Part shown: positions 1 to 6,525 of the stretch, in pieces
How the letters are laid out: each line of letters starts with the position of its first letter
Numbering within the stretch: position 1 is the first letter of the stretch
Assembly: GCA_964555735.1 (NCBI GenBank)
Contig: CAZKTS010000044.1
Coordinates: 1 to 14,926 of the forward strand
Direction of reading: 5' to 3'
Source: CAZKTS01 sp964555735
GTDB lineage: Bacteria > Actinomycetota > Acidimicrobiia > IMCC26256 > PALSA-555
DNA: 14,926 nt
The notes under the pieces: generated by a model
Told to the model about the DNA's origin: nothing
Databases searched by the model: none
What the model saw: the letters and a program-made list of their open reading frames with translations, nothing else
Position numbers and translations under genes: made by a program

Positions 1-1
1 G

Positions 2-1420
2 GGGCTCACCGCCGCCTACATGCTCAACAAGCGGGGCGTGCAGCCGACGGTCCTCGAGGCCGACACGGTGGTCGGCGGGATCAGCCGCACCGCGACCGCC
101 GACGGGTGGCGCTTCGACATCGGCGGGCACCGCTTCTTCACGAAGGTGCAGCCGGTCGAGGACCTCTGGTTCGAGATCCTGGGCGCCGACGAGTTCCTCC
201 GCCGGCCGCGCCTCTCGCGCATCTACTACCGCGGCAAGTTCTACGACTACCCGATCTCGGCGATGAACGCGCTGAAGAACCTCGGACCCATCGAGGCGGT
301 GCGGTGCGTCGGCTCCTACCTCTGGGTCCGCATCAAGAAGCCCAAGGACACGAGCACGCTCGAGGGCTTCGTGGCGTCGCGCTTCGGGTGGCGGCTCTAC
401 CGCCACTTCTTCAAGACCCAGAGCGAGAAGGTCTGGGGCGTGCCGTGCACCGAGATCCAGGCCGACTGGGGCGCACAGCGCATCAAGAACCTCTCCCTGT
501 TCCGCGCGGTGTGGGAGGCGTTGAAGCCGAAGCGGGTTCGCAAGAACGCCGACAAGTCGAAGCAGGTCACGAGCCTCATCGAGGAGTTCAACTACCCCAA
601 GTACGGCCCCGGCCAGATGTGGGAGAAGTGCACCGAGCTGGTCACGGCCAACGGCACGAAGGTCGTGTTCGACGCCAAGGTCACCAAGATCGAGCACGAG
701 GGCGGCCGCGCCGTCGCGGTGACCGCGGTCACTGATGGGTCGACCAGTCGCTACGAGTGCACCGAGGTCATCTCCTCGATGCCGATCGGCGCGCTGGTGA
801 AGGCGATGGACCCGCCCGCACCCGCCGAGGTGGTCGCGGCCGCGGACGCGCTGCGATACCGCGACTTCATCACCGTCGCGCTCGTGCTTCCCGAGGACGC
901 CGGCTTCCCCGACAACTGGATCTACATCAACGACGCCACCGTCGAGGTGGGCCGCATCCAGAACTTCGGCGTGTGGTCGCCGTACCTGGTGAAGGACGGG
1001 CGCACCTGCCTCGGGCTGGAGTTCTTCGTGTTCGAGGGCGACCACATGTGGACGAAGTCCGACGAGGACCTCATCGAGCAGGGCAAGCGCGAGCTGCACG
1101 AGATCGGGCTGCTCGACGACCCCTCGAAGGTCGAGGCGGGCTACGTCGTGCGCATGCCCAAGGCGTATCCGATGTACGACGCCGACTACAAGGCCAACGT
1201 CGACACGCTCGCCGCGTGGCTCGGCGAGCACACCCCCAACGTGTATCCGGTCGGTCGCAACGGCATGCACCACTACAACAACCAGGACCACTCGATGTAC
1301 ACGGCGATGCTCTCGGTCGAGAACATCTTCGGTGCGCACCACGACGTCTGGACCGTGAACGTCGAGGACGAGTACCACGAGGAGAAGGCGGCCTCGGCGC
1401 CGCCGCACCCCAACCAATAG
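2..1420 (+). CDS. FAD-dependent oxidoreductase, amine oxidase/UDP-galactopyranose mutase-like (5' partial)
   Basis: The window opens inside this gene: frame 2 is open from base 2, and the first residues (GLTAAYML) are the end of an N-terminal dinucleotide-binding GxGxxG motif, so probably 10-20 residues plus the true start lie upstream. Of 472 visible residues, E19 in VLEAD should bind the FAD ribose; GGISRT (25-30) and DIGGHRFF (39-46) are typical of the amine-oxidase/protoporphyrinogen-oxidase/UDP-galactopyranose-mutase superfamily. The C-terminal GRNGMHHYNNQDHS (from 418) is the usual second FAD-contacting segment. There is no signal peptide or membrane segment in the visible part. Members of this subgroup often sit near cell-surface glycan genes, but none are visible here, so the substrate is unknown. 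Its TAG stop overlaps the putative -10 box of the next gene. The fold is secure; the exact reaction is not. Confidence 0.85.
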   Translation, partial: GLTAAYMLNKRGVQPTVLEADTVVGGISRTATADGWRFDIGGHRFFTKVQPVEDLWFEILGADEFLRRPRLSRIYYRGKFYDYPISAMNALKNLGPIEAVRCVGSYLWVRIKKPKDTSTLEGFVASRFGWRLYRHFFKTQSEKVWGVPCTEIQADWGAQRIKNLSLFRAVWEALKPKRVRKNADKSKQVTSLIEEFNYPKYGPGQMWEKCTELVTANGTKVVFDAKVTKIEHEGGRAVAVTAVTDGSTSRYECTEVISSMPIGALVKAMDPPAPAEVVAAADALRYRDFITVALVLPEDAGFPDNWIYINDATVEVGRIQNFGVWSPYLVKDGRTCLGLEFFVFEGDHMWTKSDEDLIEQGKRELHEIGLLDDPSKVEAGYVVRMPKAYPMYDADYKANVDTLAAWLGEHTPNVYPVGRNGMHHYNNQDHSMYTAMLSVENIFGAHHDVWTVNVEDEYHEEKAASAPPHPNQ

Positions 1421-1423
1421 CCT
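1418..1423 (+). promoter_or_regulatory. Putative -10 box TAGCCT, leaderless promoter
   Basis: TAGCCT fits the actinobacterial TANNNT -10 consensus and ends 7 nt before the GTG at 1431, placing transcription start on or next to that codon. Its first three bases are the stop codon of the upstream oxidoreductase. No Shine-Dalgarno sequence precedes the GTG and no clear -35 is seen. Inferred from position and from repetition of this layout across the window. Confidence 0.45.
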
Positions 1424-1430
1424 CCGGGGT

Positions 1431-2594
1431 GTGACCGACCGACTCAACTTCGGCATCTTCCTCGCCCCGTTCCACGACGTCGGGCAGAACCCGACCCTCG
1501 CGATGGAACGGGACCTCGAGCTGCTCCAGCACCTCGACCGCCTCGGCTTCGACGAGGCGTGGATCGGCGAGCACCACTCGGGTGGGTTCGAGCTGATCGC
1601 CTCGCCGGAGGTGTTCATCGCGACCGCGGCGGAGCGCACGAAGCACCTGCGCCTCGGGAGCGGCGTCAACTCGCTCCCGTACCACCATCCCCTGCTGCTC
1701 GCCGACCGCTTCGTGCTGCTCGACCACCTCACGCGCGGGCGGGCGATGCTGGGGTGCGGGCCCGGCCAGCTCACGTCGGATGCGCACATGCTCGGGATCC
1801 CGCCCGACTCGCAGCGGCCGCGCATGGAAGAGGCGCTCGACGTCATCGTGCGGCTGCTGCGCGGCGAGACGGTGTCCCAGACCACCGACTGGTTCGAGCT
1901 GCACGACGCGCGCCTCCAGCTCGCGCCCTACTCCCCCGGCGGCATCGACATGGCCGTCGCCGCGTCGATCTCTCCCGCCGGACCGCGTGCAGCCGGCAAG
2001 TACGGGCTCGGGCTGCTCTCGGTGGGCGCGACCACGGAGGTGGGCTTCGACATCCTCGGCGCGCACTGGGACGTCATGGAGCAGCGCGCCGCGGAGTTCG
2101 GTCAGACCGCCGACCGCGCGAAGTGGCGCCTCGTCGGCCCGATGCACCTCGCCGAGACGAAGGAGCAGGCGCGTCGCGACGTCGAGTTCGGCATCGTGGA
2201 GTTCGGCCGCTACTTCCGTCACGTGCTCCCGACGAGCCCGGTGGGCGACGGCGACGATGTCGCGTCCATCCTCGATCACTGCGACCGGAGCGGCTTCGCG
2301 ATCATCGGCACGCCCGACGACGCGATCCGTCAGATCGAGCGGCTCCAGGCGCAGTCCGGCGGCTTCGGCACCTTCCTCGTCTTCGGGCACGAGTGGGCCG
2401 ACCGTGCCGAGACGTTCAAGAGCTACGAGCTCCTCGCCCGCTACGTGATGCCGCACTTCCAGGGCCAGCTCGAGCCCATCCGCTCGTCCTACGACTGGAT
2501 CGTGGGGAGCGAAGGGCGCTTCGTGAACGCGGCGACCGGAGCCATCGGCAAGGCGATCGAGTCCCACGCGGCCGAGCAGGCCCAGAAGTCGTGA
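1431..2594 (+). CDS. LLM-class flavin-dependent monooxygenase, limonene 1,2-monooxygenase-like
   Basis: This 387-residue protein has the bacterial-luciferase TIM-barrel fold. The N-terminus (FGIFLAPFH, 7-15), the GEHHSGG motif (46-52), the run ERTKHLRLGSGVNSLPYHHP and the later GPRAAGKYGLGLLSVG resemble the limonene 1,2-monooxygenase (LimB)-like subgroup, which uses reduced flavin and O2. Length is normal for that subgroup. It should be cytosolic and need a separate flavin reductase or an F420/FMN system; none is adjacent. The GTG start is chosen because it begins at the expected N-terminus and lies 7 nt after a TAGCCT box. Its TGA overlaps the GTG of the following SDR by four bases (GTGA), so the two are probably co-translated and act on related substrates. 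The true substrate could be a terpene, ketone, alkane or sulfur compound; limonene is only the nearest named example. Confidence 0.88.
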   Translation: MTDRLNFGIFLAPFHDVGQNPTLAMERDLELLQHLDRLGFDEAWIGEHHSGGFELIASPEVFIATAAERTKHLRLGSGVNSLPYHHPLLLADRFVLLDHLTRGRAMLGCGPGQLTSDAHMLGIPPDSQRPRMEEALDVIVRLLRGETVSQTTDWFELHDARLQLAPYSPGGIDMAVAASISPAGPRAAGKYGLGLLSVGATTEVGFDILGAHWDVMEQRAAEFGQTADRAKWRLVGPMHLAETKEQARRDVEFGIVEFGRYFRHVLPTSPVGDGDDVASILDHCDRSGFAIIGTPDDAIRQIERLQAQSGGFGTFLVFGHEWADRAETFKSYELLARYVMPHFQGQLEPIRSSYDWIVGSEGRFVNAATGAIGKAIESHAAEQAQKS

Positions 2595-3460
2595 CCGCGC
2601 TCGCGGGTCGCGTCGCCGTCGTCACCGGCGCGAGCCGCGGCATCGGCAAGGGCATCGCACTCGAGCTGGGCGCCGCGGGCGCGACCGTGTACCTCACCGG
2701 CCGGACGGTCGACGCGGGCAAGGGCTGGCTGCCCGGGACGATCGGCGAGACCGCGGCCCAGGTGACCGAGCTCGGCGGCACCGGCGTTGCGGTCGCGTGC
2801 GACCACCACGACGACGCCCAGGTCGCCGCGGTCTTCGAGCGCGTGGCCGCCGAGGAAGGACGTCTCGACGTCCTCGTCAACAACGTGTACTCCGCACCGG
2901 ATCTCGCGCCGTGGCTTGGCAAGCCGTTCTGGGAGCTGCCGGTCGAGGCGTGGGACGAGGTCATCGACATCGGCGTGCGCTCGCACTACGTCGCGGCGCG
3001 CTTTGGTGCCGATCTCCTGCTCGGGGTGGCCGACGCCGGCGAGCGCGCGCTGATCGTGAACGTGTCCTCGTCGGGCGCGGTGCAGTACGCCCACAACGTC
3101 GTCTACGGCGTCGGCAAGGCCGCGCTCGACAAGATGACCGCCGACATGGCGCACGAGCTCGCGCCGCGCGGCGTCGCCGTCGTCTCGATCTGGCCCGGGC
3201 TCGTGCGCACCGAGATCGTCGAGCTCGGCGCGCGCACCACCGACGACGGCCGCTCGGTGCTCGGGCTCCCCGGCGAGGGCGAGTTCGACCTCGGCCTGGC
3301 GGAGTCGCCCCGGTTCGTGGGCCGGGGCGTCGTCGCGCTCGCCACCGATCCCGACGTCATGGCCCGCACCGGCACCGCGATCGAGACCGGCGCGCTCGCG
3401 GAGGCCTACGGCTTCACCGACGTCGACGGCACCACTCCCGGCGTCCAGAACCGCACCTAG
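2591..3460 (+). CDS. Short-chain dehydrogenase/reductase, DHRS1-like
   Basis: This 289-residue classical SDR has a Rossmann fold. The cofactor motif is TGASRGIG (12-19). The usual NNAG is replaced by NNVYS (97-101), as in the DHRS1 branch. The catalytic set is S159 in the NVSSSG strand, Y172 and K176 (YGVGK), with the usual 13-residue Ser-Tyr spacing. The segment WPGLVRTE follows the active site, and the C-terminal YGFTDVDG resembles the tail of animal DHRS1, a reductase reported on steroids and other carbonyls. The GTG start overlaps the monooxygenase stop, with no Shine-Dalgarno of its own, implying translational coupling. It plausibly oxidises or reduces the alcohol or ketone made by the monooxygenase; that is inference. 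Family assignment is secure, and the cofactor (NAD or NADP) cannot be decided confidently. A hairpin follows the stop. Confidence 0.9.
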   Translation: MTALAGRVAVVTGASRGIGKGIALELGAAGATVYLTGRTVDAGKGWLPGTIGETAAQVTELGGTGVAVACDHHDDAQVAAVFERVAAEEGRLDVLVNNVYSAPDLAPWLGKPFWELPVEAWDEVIDIGVRSHYVAARFGADLLLGVADAGERALIVNVSSSGAVQYAHNVVYGVGKAALDKMTADMAHELAPRGVAVVSIWPGLVRTEIVELGARTTDDGRSVLGLPGEGEFDLGLAESPRFVGRGVVALATDPDVMARTGTAIETGALAEAYGFTDVDGTTPGVQNRT

Positions 3461-3473
3461 GTCACGCCCAAGG

Positions 3474-3530
3474 GCCGGTTCTTGGCAGGTTGCGTGTCAC
3501 TTGGACTGACGGACCGTGCCAAGAAGCGGC
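3474..3530. terminator. Large imperfect hairpin between convergent genes
   Basis: Arms 3474-3487 and 3517-3530 pair over 14 positions with one mismatch (3478/3526). Inside, GGT 3488-3490 can pair with ACC 3513-3515 after a one-base bulge, and GTCA 3496-3499 pairs with TGAC 3507-3510. The structure fills the gap between the SDR stop (3460) and the stop of the convergent F420 enzyme (3532), so it would work for transcripts from either side. There is no U-tract, so it may be a non-canonical terminator, an mRNA 3' stabiliser or a dispersed palindromic element. Confidence 0.55.
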
Positions 3531-3531
3531 T

Positions 3532-4554
3532 CTAGTCCTTGAAGCCGGCGAGGATCTGCTTCCAGCGGTCGGGGTCGCTGCGGTAGGGGGCGTAGAACGA
3601 AAGGCGGTCGACGAGGTCGCCGTAGCGGGCGAGGAGCGCCTTCGGGATGTCCTCCGGCGCGGCCACCACCGCGAACGCGTCGAGCACGTCGTCGGTGATC
3701 AGCTCGCCCATCTGCACCCACTCGCCCTGCTTCGAGAGTCGGTTCAGGTCGTCCTGCAGGTCGCCCCAGCCGTGCAGCTCCAGGACCCCGCGGTACGCGG
3801 GCGTCGAGCCGTAGAACGCGATCTGCTGCTTCGTGCCCTGCGTCGCGCGCTCGAGCTCCTCGTCGGAGGTTCCGGTCACGACGAACAGCGGGCCGGAGAT
3901 CTCGAACTCGGCGCGCGACTTGCCGGCGCGCGCCCACCCGCGCTCGAGCGCGGGGAGCGTGACCTCGCGCACGTACCGCTCGGTGGTGAAGCCGTGGAGG
4001 ATGATCCCGTCGGCGACCTCGCCGGCCACCTCGGTCATCTTCTCGCCGACGGCCGCGAGCTGGATGGTCGGCACGCCGTACGGGTTCGGCCCGGGCACGA
4101 AGAACGGCGTCATGAGGGTGTGCGAGTAGAACTCGCCGCGGAAGTCGAGCTTGGTCCCCTCGTTCCAGCAGTCCCAGATCGCACGGATCGCGAGGATCAG
4201 CTCCCGCATGCGGGCCGCCGGGTGCGACCACGGCATCGAGAACCGCTTCTCGATGTGGGCCTTGATCTGACTGCCGAGCCCGAGCCGGAACCGGCCCTTC
4301 GAGAACGTGTGGAGGTCGTAGCCGACGTTGGCGAGCGTCATCGGGTTGCGGGCGAAGGCCACCGCGATGCCGGTGCCCACCTCGAGCCGCTCGGTGTGCT
4401 CGGCCGCGAGCAGCGCCGGGAGGAAGGGATCGTGGCTGGTCTCGGCGGTGAGGGCGCCGTCGTAGCCGACGTCCTCGAGCTCCCGGGCGACCCGCACGAT
4501 CTGGTCGATCCCCACGTCCGGCCCGAGCCCGGGCAACCCCCCGTCGATCTTCAT
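3532..4554 (-). CDS. LLM-class F420-dependent oxidoreductase (TIGR03617-like)
   Basis: This 340-residue luciferase-like TIM-barrel protein starts MKIDGGL, typical of a group predicted to use deazaflavin F420. Family marks are VGYDGALTAETSHDPFLP (29-46), GTGIAVAFARNPM (60-72), KGRFRLGLGSQIKAHI (86-101) and RFSMPW (104-109). Its natural substrate is unknown; related enzymes transfer hydride between F420 and organic substrates. The frame is open further upstream, but a longer protein would run into the divergent nuclease gene. The start at 4554 is supported by family homology and by a TACGGT box ending 6 nt upstream. It is transcribed alone, convergent with the SDR across a hairpin. With the LimB-like protein it gives two distantly related luciferase-type enzymes within 3 kb; they are different subfamilies, not recent duplicates. 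Confidence 0.9.
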   Translation of the reverse strand: MKIDGGLPGLGPDVGIDQIVRVARELEDVGYDGALTAETSHDPFLPALLAAEHTERLEVGTGIAVAFARNPMTLANVGYDLHTFSKGRFRLGLGSQIKAHIEKRFSMPWSHPAARMRELILAIRAIWDCWNEGTKLDFRGEFYSHTLMTPFFVPGPNPYGVPTIQLAAVGEKMTEVAGEVADGIILHGFTTERYVREVTLPALERGWARAGKSRAEFEISGPLFVVTGTSDEELERATQGTKQQIAFYGSTPAYRGVLELHGWGDLQDDLNRLSKQGEWVQMGELITDDVLDAFAVVAAPEDIPKALLARYGDLVDRLSFYAPYRSDPDRWKQILAGFKD

Positions 4555-4560
4555 GCCCGG

Positions 4561-4566
4561 ACCGTA
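4561..4566 (-). promoter_or_regulatory. Putative -10 box TACGGT for the F420 oxidoreductase
   Basis: On the minus strand TACGGT ends 6 nt before the ATG at 4554, which predicts a leaderless mRNA and fixes the start. A weak -35-like ATGACG lies at 4585-4590 with an 18-bp spacer. The box matches TANNNT. Confidence 0.5.
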
Positions 4567-4597
4567 GGCGGGCGGGAGGAGCAGCGTCATCCGCGGC

Positions 4598-4608
4598 GGT
4601 GTCACACC
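4598..4608. promoter_or_regulatory. Perfect 11-bp palindrome between divergent genes, candidate operator
   Basis: GGTGTCACACC is a perfect inverted repeat around the C at 4603. It lies just upstream of the -10 box of the nuclease promoter (4616-4621) and about 30 bp upstream of the opposing -10 box. That position suits a regulator of either gene, but no regulator gene is nearby and a short palindrome can arise by chance. Confidence 0.3.
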
Positions 4609-4615
4609 CCACCGG

Positions 4616-4621
4616 TATGTT
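4616..4621 (+). promoter_or_regulatory. Putative -10 box TATGTT for the RecB-like nuclease
   Basis: TATGTT is the most AT-rich hexamer in this intergenic gap and ends 6 nt before the ATG at 4628, the spacing expected for a leaderless transcript. No Shine-Dalgarno sequence or clear -35 is seen. Confidence 0.55.
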
Positions 4622-4627
4622 CGACGC

Positions 4628-5461
4628 ATGGGTCGACCGATCCCGTACTCGCTCTCGCCGAGCTCGATCTCGTCGTTCACGCAGTGCCCGCTCGCGTTCC
4701 GGTTCTCCTACCTGGAGCGCCTGCCCGAGCCGCCGTCGCCGTGGGCGAGCAAGGGCACGCTCGTGCACCATGCGCTCGAGCTGCTCATGTGCCGTCCGCC
4801 GCACGACCGCACGATCGACGCGGCCCTGGCCGACCTGGACCGCGCCCGGGCCGAGCTGGCCGACGACCCCGAGTTCACCGGCCTCGAGCTCACGGCCGAC
4901 GAGCGGGCACTGTTCGACGCCGACGCCGAGCAGCTCGTGCGGCGCTACTTCGAGCTCGAGGACCCCACCGCGGTGCACCCCATCGGGCTGGAGCTGAAGC
5001 TCCAGGCCGAGGTCGGTGGCGTGCGGCTGCGCGGGATCATCGACCGGCTCGACCTCGACGCCGACGGCGAGCTCGTGGTCACCGACTACAAGACGGGCAG
5101 AGTGCCGTCGGAGCGGTTCGAGGCCAAGAGCCTCGGCGGCGTCCACATCTACGCCCTCCTCTGTGAGCGCATGCTCGGCCGTCGCCCGTCGAAGGTGCAG
5201 CTCTTCTACCTCCAGAAGCCGGAGATGATCATCGCGACGCCGACCGACCAGAAGGTCACCGGCATCGAGCGCAAGACGACCGCGCTCTGGCAGGCGATCG
5301 AGCGGGCCTGCGCGCGCGACGACTTCCGCCCGAACCAGAGCAAGCTCTGCGACTTCTGCGCGTTCCAGACCTACTGCCCGGCGTTCGGCGGCGATCCCGA
5401 CCAGGCCGCCGAGCTGCACGGCCCGGGCACGGTGATCGAGCCCGCCCTGCCGCTCGCCTGA
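4628..5461 (+). CDS. Stand-alone PD-(D/E)XK nuclease, RecB family, with putative 4Fe-4S cluster
   Basis: This 277-residue protein is a single RecB-type nuclease domain. In order: SISSFTQCP with C20; GTLVHHALE (43-51) with the family's conserved histidine near H47; GIIDRLD with metal-binding D139; VTDYKTG with D153 and K155 of the (D/E)XK motif; and C241-x2-C244-x5-C250 near the C-terminus. C20 plus the three late cysteines match the layout that holds a 4Fe-4S cluster in AddB- and Cas4-type nucleases. There is no helicase domain and no adjacent cas, addA or recB-like gene. Stand-alone proteins of this size are widespread in actinobacteria, often near proteasome or DNA-repair genes, which are not seen here. 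Its role is probably DNA repair or processing; polarity and partners cannot be read from sequence. ATG 4628 fits the TATGTT box. Confidence 0.88.
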   Translation: MGRPIPYSLSPSSISSFTQCPLAFRFSYLERLPEPPSPWASKGTLVHHALELLMCRPPHDRTIDAALADLDRARAELADDPEFTGLELTADERALFDADAEQLVRRYFELEDPTAVHPIGLELKLQAEVGGVRLRGIIDRLDLDADGELVVTDYKTGRVPSERFEAKSLGGVHIYALLCERMLGRRPSKVQLFYLQKPEMIIATPTDQKVTGIERKTTALWQAIERACARDDFRPNQSKLCDFCAFQTYCPAFGGDPDQAAELHGPGTVIEPALPLA

Positions 5462-5487
5462 CGCCCACCGGCGCCGGCAGCGCCCCG

Positions 5488-5493
5488 TAGCCT
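5488..5493 (+). promoter_or_regulatory. Putative -10 box TAGCCT for the agmatine pathway genes
   Basis: TAGCCT ends 6 nt before the GTG at 5500, predicting a leaderless mRNA. Upstream, 5468-5477 is a perfect 10-bp palindrome (CCGGCGCCGG). CCCCG 5483-5487 and CGGGG 5496-5500 also form short arms around the box. These GC-rich repeats may be incidental. Confidence 0.5.
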
Positions 5494-5499
5494 CGCGGG

Positions 5500-6525
5500 G
5501 TGGAGTCACCGAGTGCCGACGGGTTCGCGATGCCGGGCGAGTGGGCGCCGCACGAGCGCACGGTCGTCTGCTGGCCCGCCCGGGCGTCGCTGTGGGGCGC
5601 CCAGCTCGAACGGGCGAAGATCACCTACGCGATGACCGTGCGCGCGATCGCCGCGTACGAACCCGTCACCCTCGTCACCCGGCCCACGACGTCGGCCGAC
5701 GCGATGCGCGTGCTCGAGGGCCTCGGCCGCACCGGCTGGCTCCCGGAGCTCACGCTGGTGGAGATCCCGATCGACGACTCGTGGGTTCGCGACAGCGGCC
5801 CGATCGTGGTCACGGGCGACGGCGGTCGTCGCGCCGCGATCGACTTCGGCTTCAACGGATGGGGCGAGAAGTTCACCCCGTACGCCGACGACGACGCGCT
5901 GCCGGAGCGGCTGAGCGATGTGCTCGGGCTGTCGACGTACCGCGCGCCGCTCGTGCTCGAAGGCGGCTCGATCACGGTCGACGGCGCGGGGACGCTCGTC
6001 ACGACCGAGCAGTGCCTGCTGCACCCGAGCCGCAACCCCGACCTGACCCGCGCCGACATCGAGCGGCTGCTGATCGAGTGGCTCGGCGTCGAGCGCGTCG
6101 TGTGGCTCGCGGCCGGGCTGGTGGAGGACGCGCACACCGACGGTCACGTCGACAACGTGTGCGCCTTCGTCGCACCCAACCGTGCCCTCGTGCAGACCAC
6201 CACCGACCGCGACAACCCCAACCACGCGATCCTCGAGGACAACCGGGCCCGACTCGACGCCGCGGGCATCGAGACCCTCGCCGTCGACGTCCTGCCCTAC
6301 GACGACGTCGGCGGGCAGACCGTGGTGGTCCCGCCGCTCAACTGCTCACTCGTGAACGGCGCGGTGATCGTGCCCATCCCCGACGGCGACGCACGCGTTG
6401 CGTCGGCGGCGACTGCGGCGATCGCCGACCACCTCCCCGACCGCGACGTCGCCACGGTGCCGGCGTCGGTGCTCGCCTACGGGGGCGGCGGCGTGCACTG
6501 CATCACCCAGCAGGTGCCGGCGTGA
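5500..6525 (+). CDS. aguA: Agmatine deiminase
   Basis: This 341-residue enzyme of the porphyromonas-type peptidyl-arginine deiminase family hydrolyses agmatine to N-carbamoylputrescine and ammonia. Family signatures appear in order: DDSWVRDSGP (92-101), FNGWGEKF, LEGGS (153-157), HTDGHVDN (212-219, with H216 and D218 expected in the active site), NCSLVNGAVIVP and GGGGVHCITQQVP, where C334 is the expected nucleophile. All key residues are present, so it should be active in the cytosol. The start GTG fits the leaderless TAGCCT box; an internal ATG at 5530 (MPGEWAPHERT) is the alternative and would lose ten poorly conserved residues. The stop overlaps the GTG of the amidase gene that performs the next step. 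No arginine decarboxylase is in the window, so agmatine must be made elsewhere or imported. Confidence 0.95.
   Translation: MESPSADGFAMPGEWAPHERTVVCWPARASLWGAQLERAKITYAMTVRAIAAYEPVTLVTRPTTSADAMRVLEGLGRTGWLPELTLVEIPIDDSWVRDSGPIVVTGDGGRRAAIDFGFNGWGEKFTPYADDDALPERLSDVLGLSTYRAPLVLEGGSITVDGAGTLVTTEQCLLHPSRNPDLTRADIERLLIEWLGVERVVWLAAGLVEDAHTDGHVDNVCAFVAPNRALVQTTTDRDNPNHAILEDNRARLDAAGIETLAVDVLPYDDVGGQTVVVPPLNCSLVNGAVIVPIPDGDARVASAATAAIADHLPDRDVATVPASVLAYGGGGVHCITQQVPA

Noticed and set aside
1071..2567. Long minus-strand open frame opposite the monooxygenase
   Set aside because: It is rich in Arg, Glu, His and Val with no recognisable motif, and lies opposite a well-supported gene. High GC and biased third positions keep antisense frames open.
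1431..4554. The two luciferase-like oxidoreductases as a recent tandem duplication
   Set aside because: They share only the fold. Their N-termini and internal motifs belong to different subfamilies, and they lie on opposite strands.
4555..4680. Upstream extension of the F420 oxidoreductase
   Set aside because: The added 42 residues lack family similarity and would overlap the divergent nuclease. TACGGT placement and the MKIDGG N-terminus favour 4554.
2797..5166. Very long plus-strand open frame spanning the SDR, the hairpin and the F420 gene
   Set aside because: Its product is low-complexity and arginine-rich, and it crosses three well-supported features on both strands. It is a compositional shadow.
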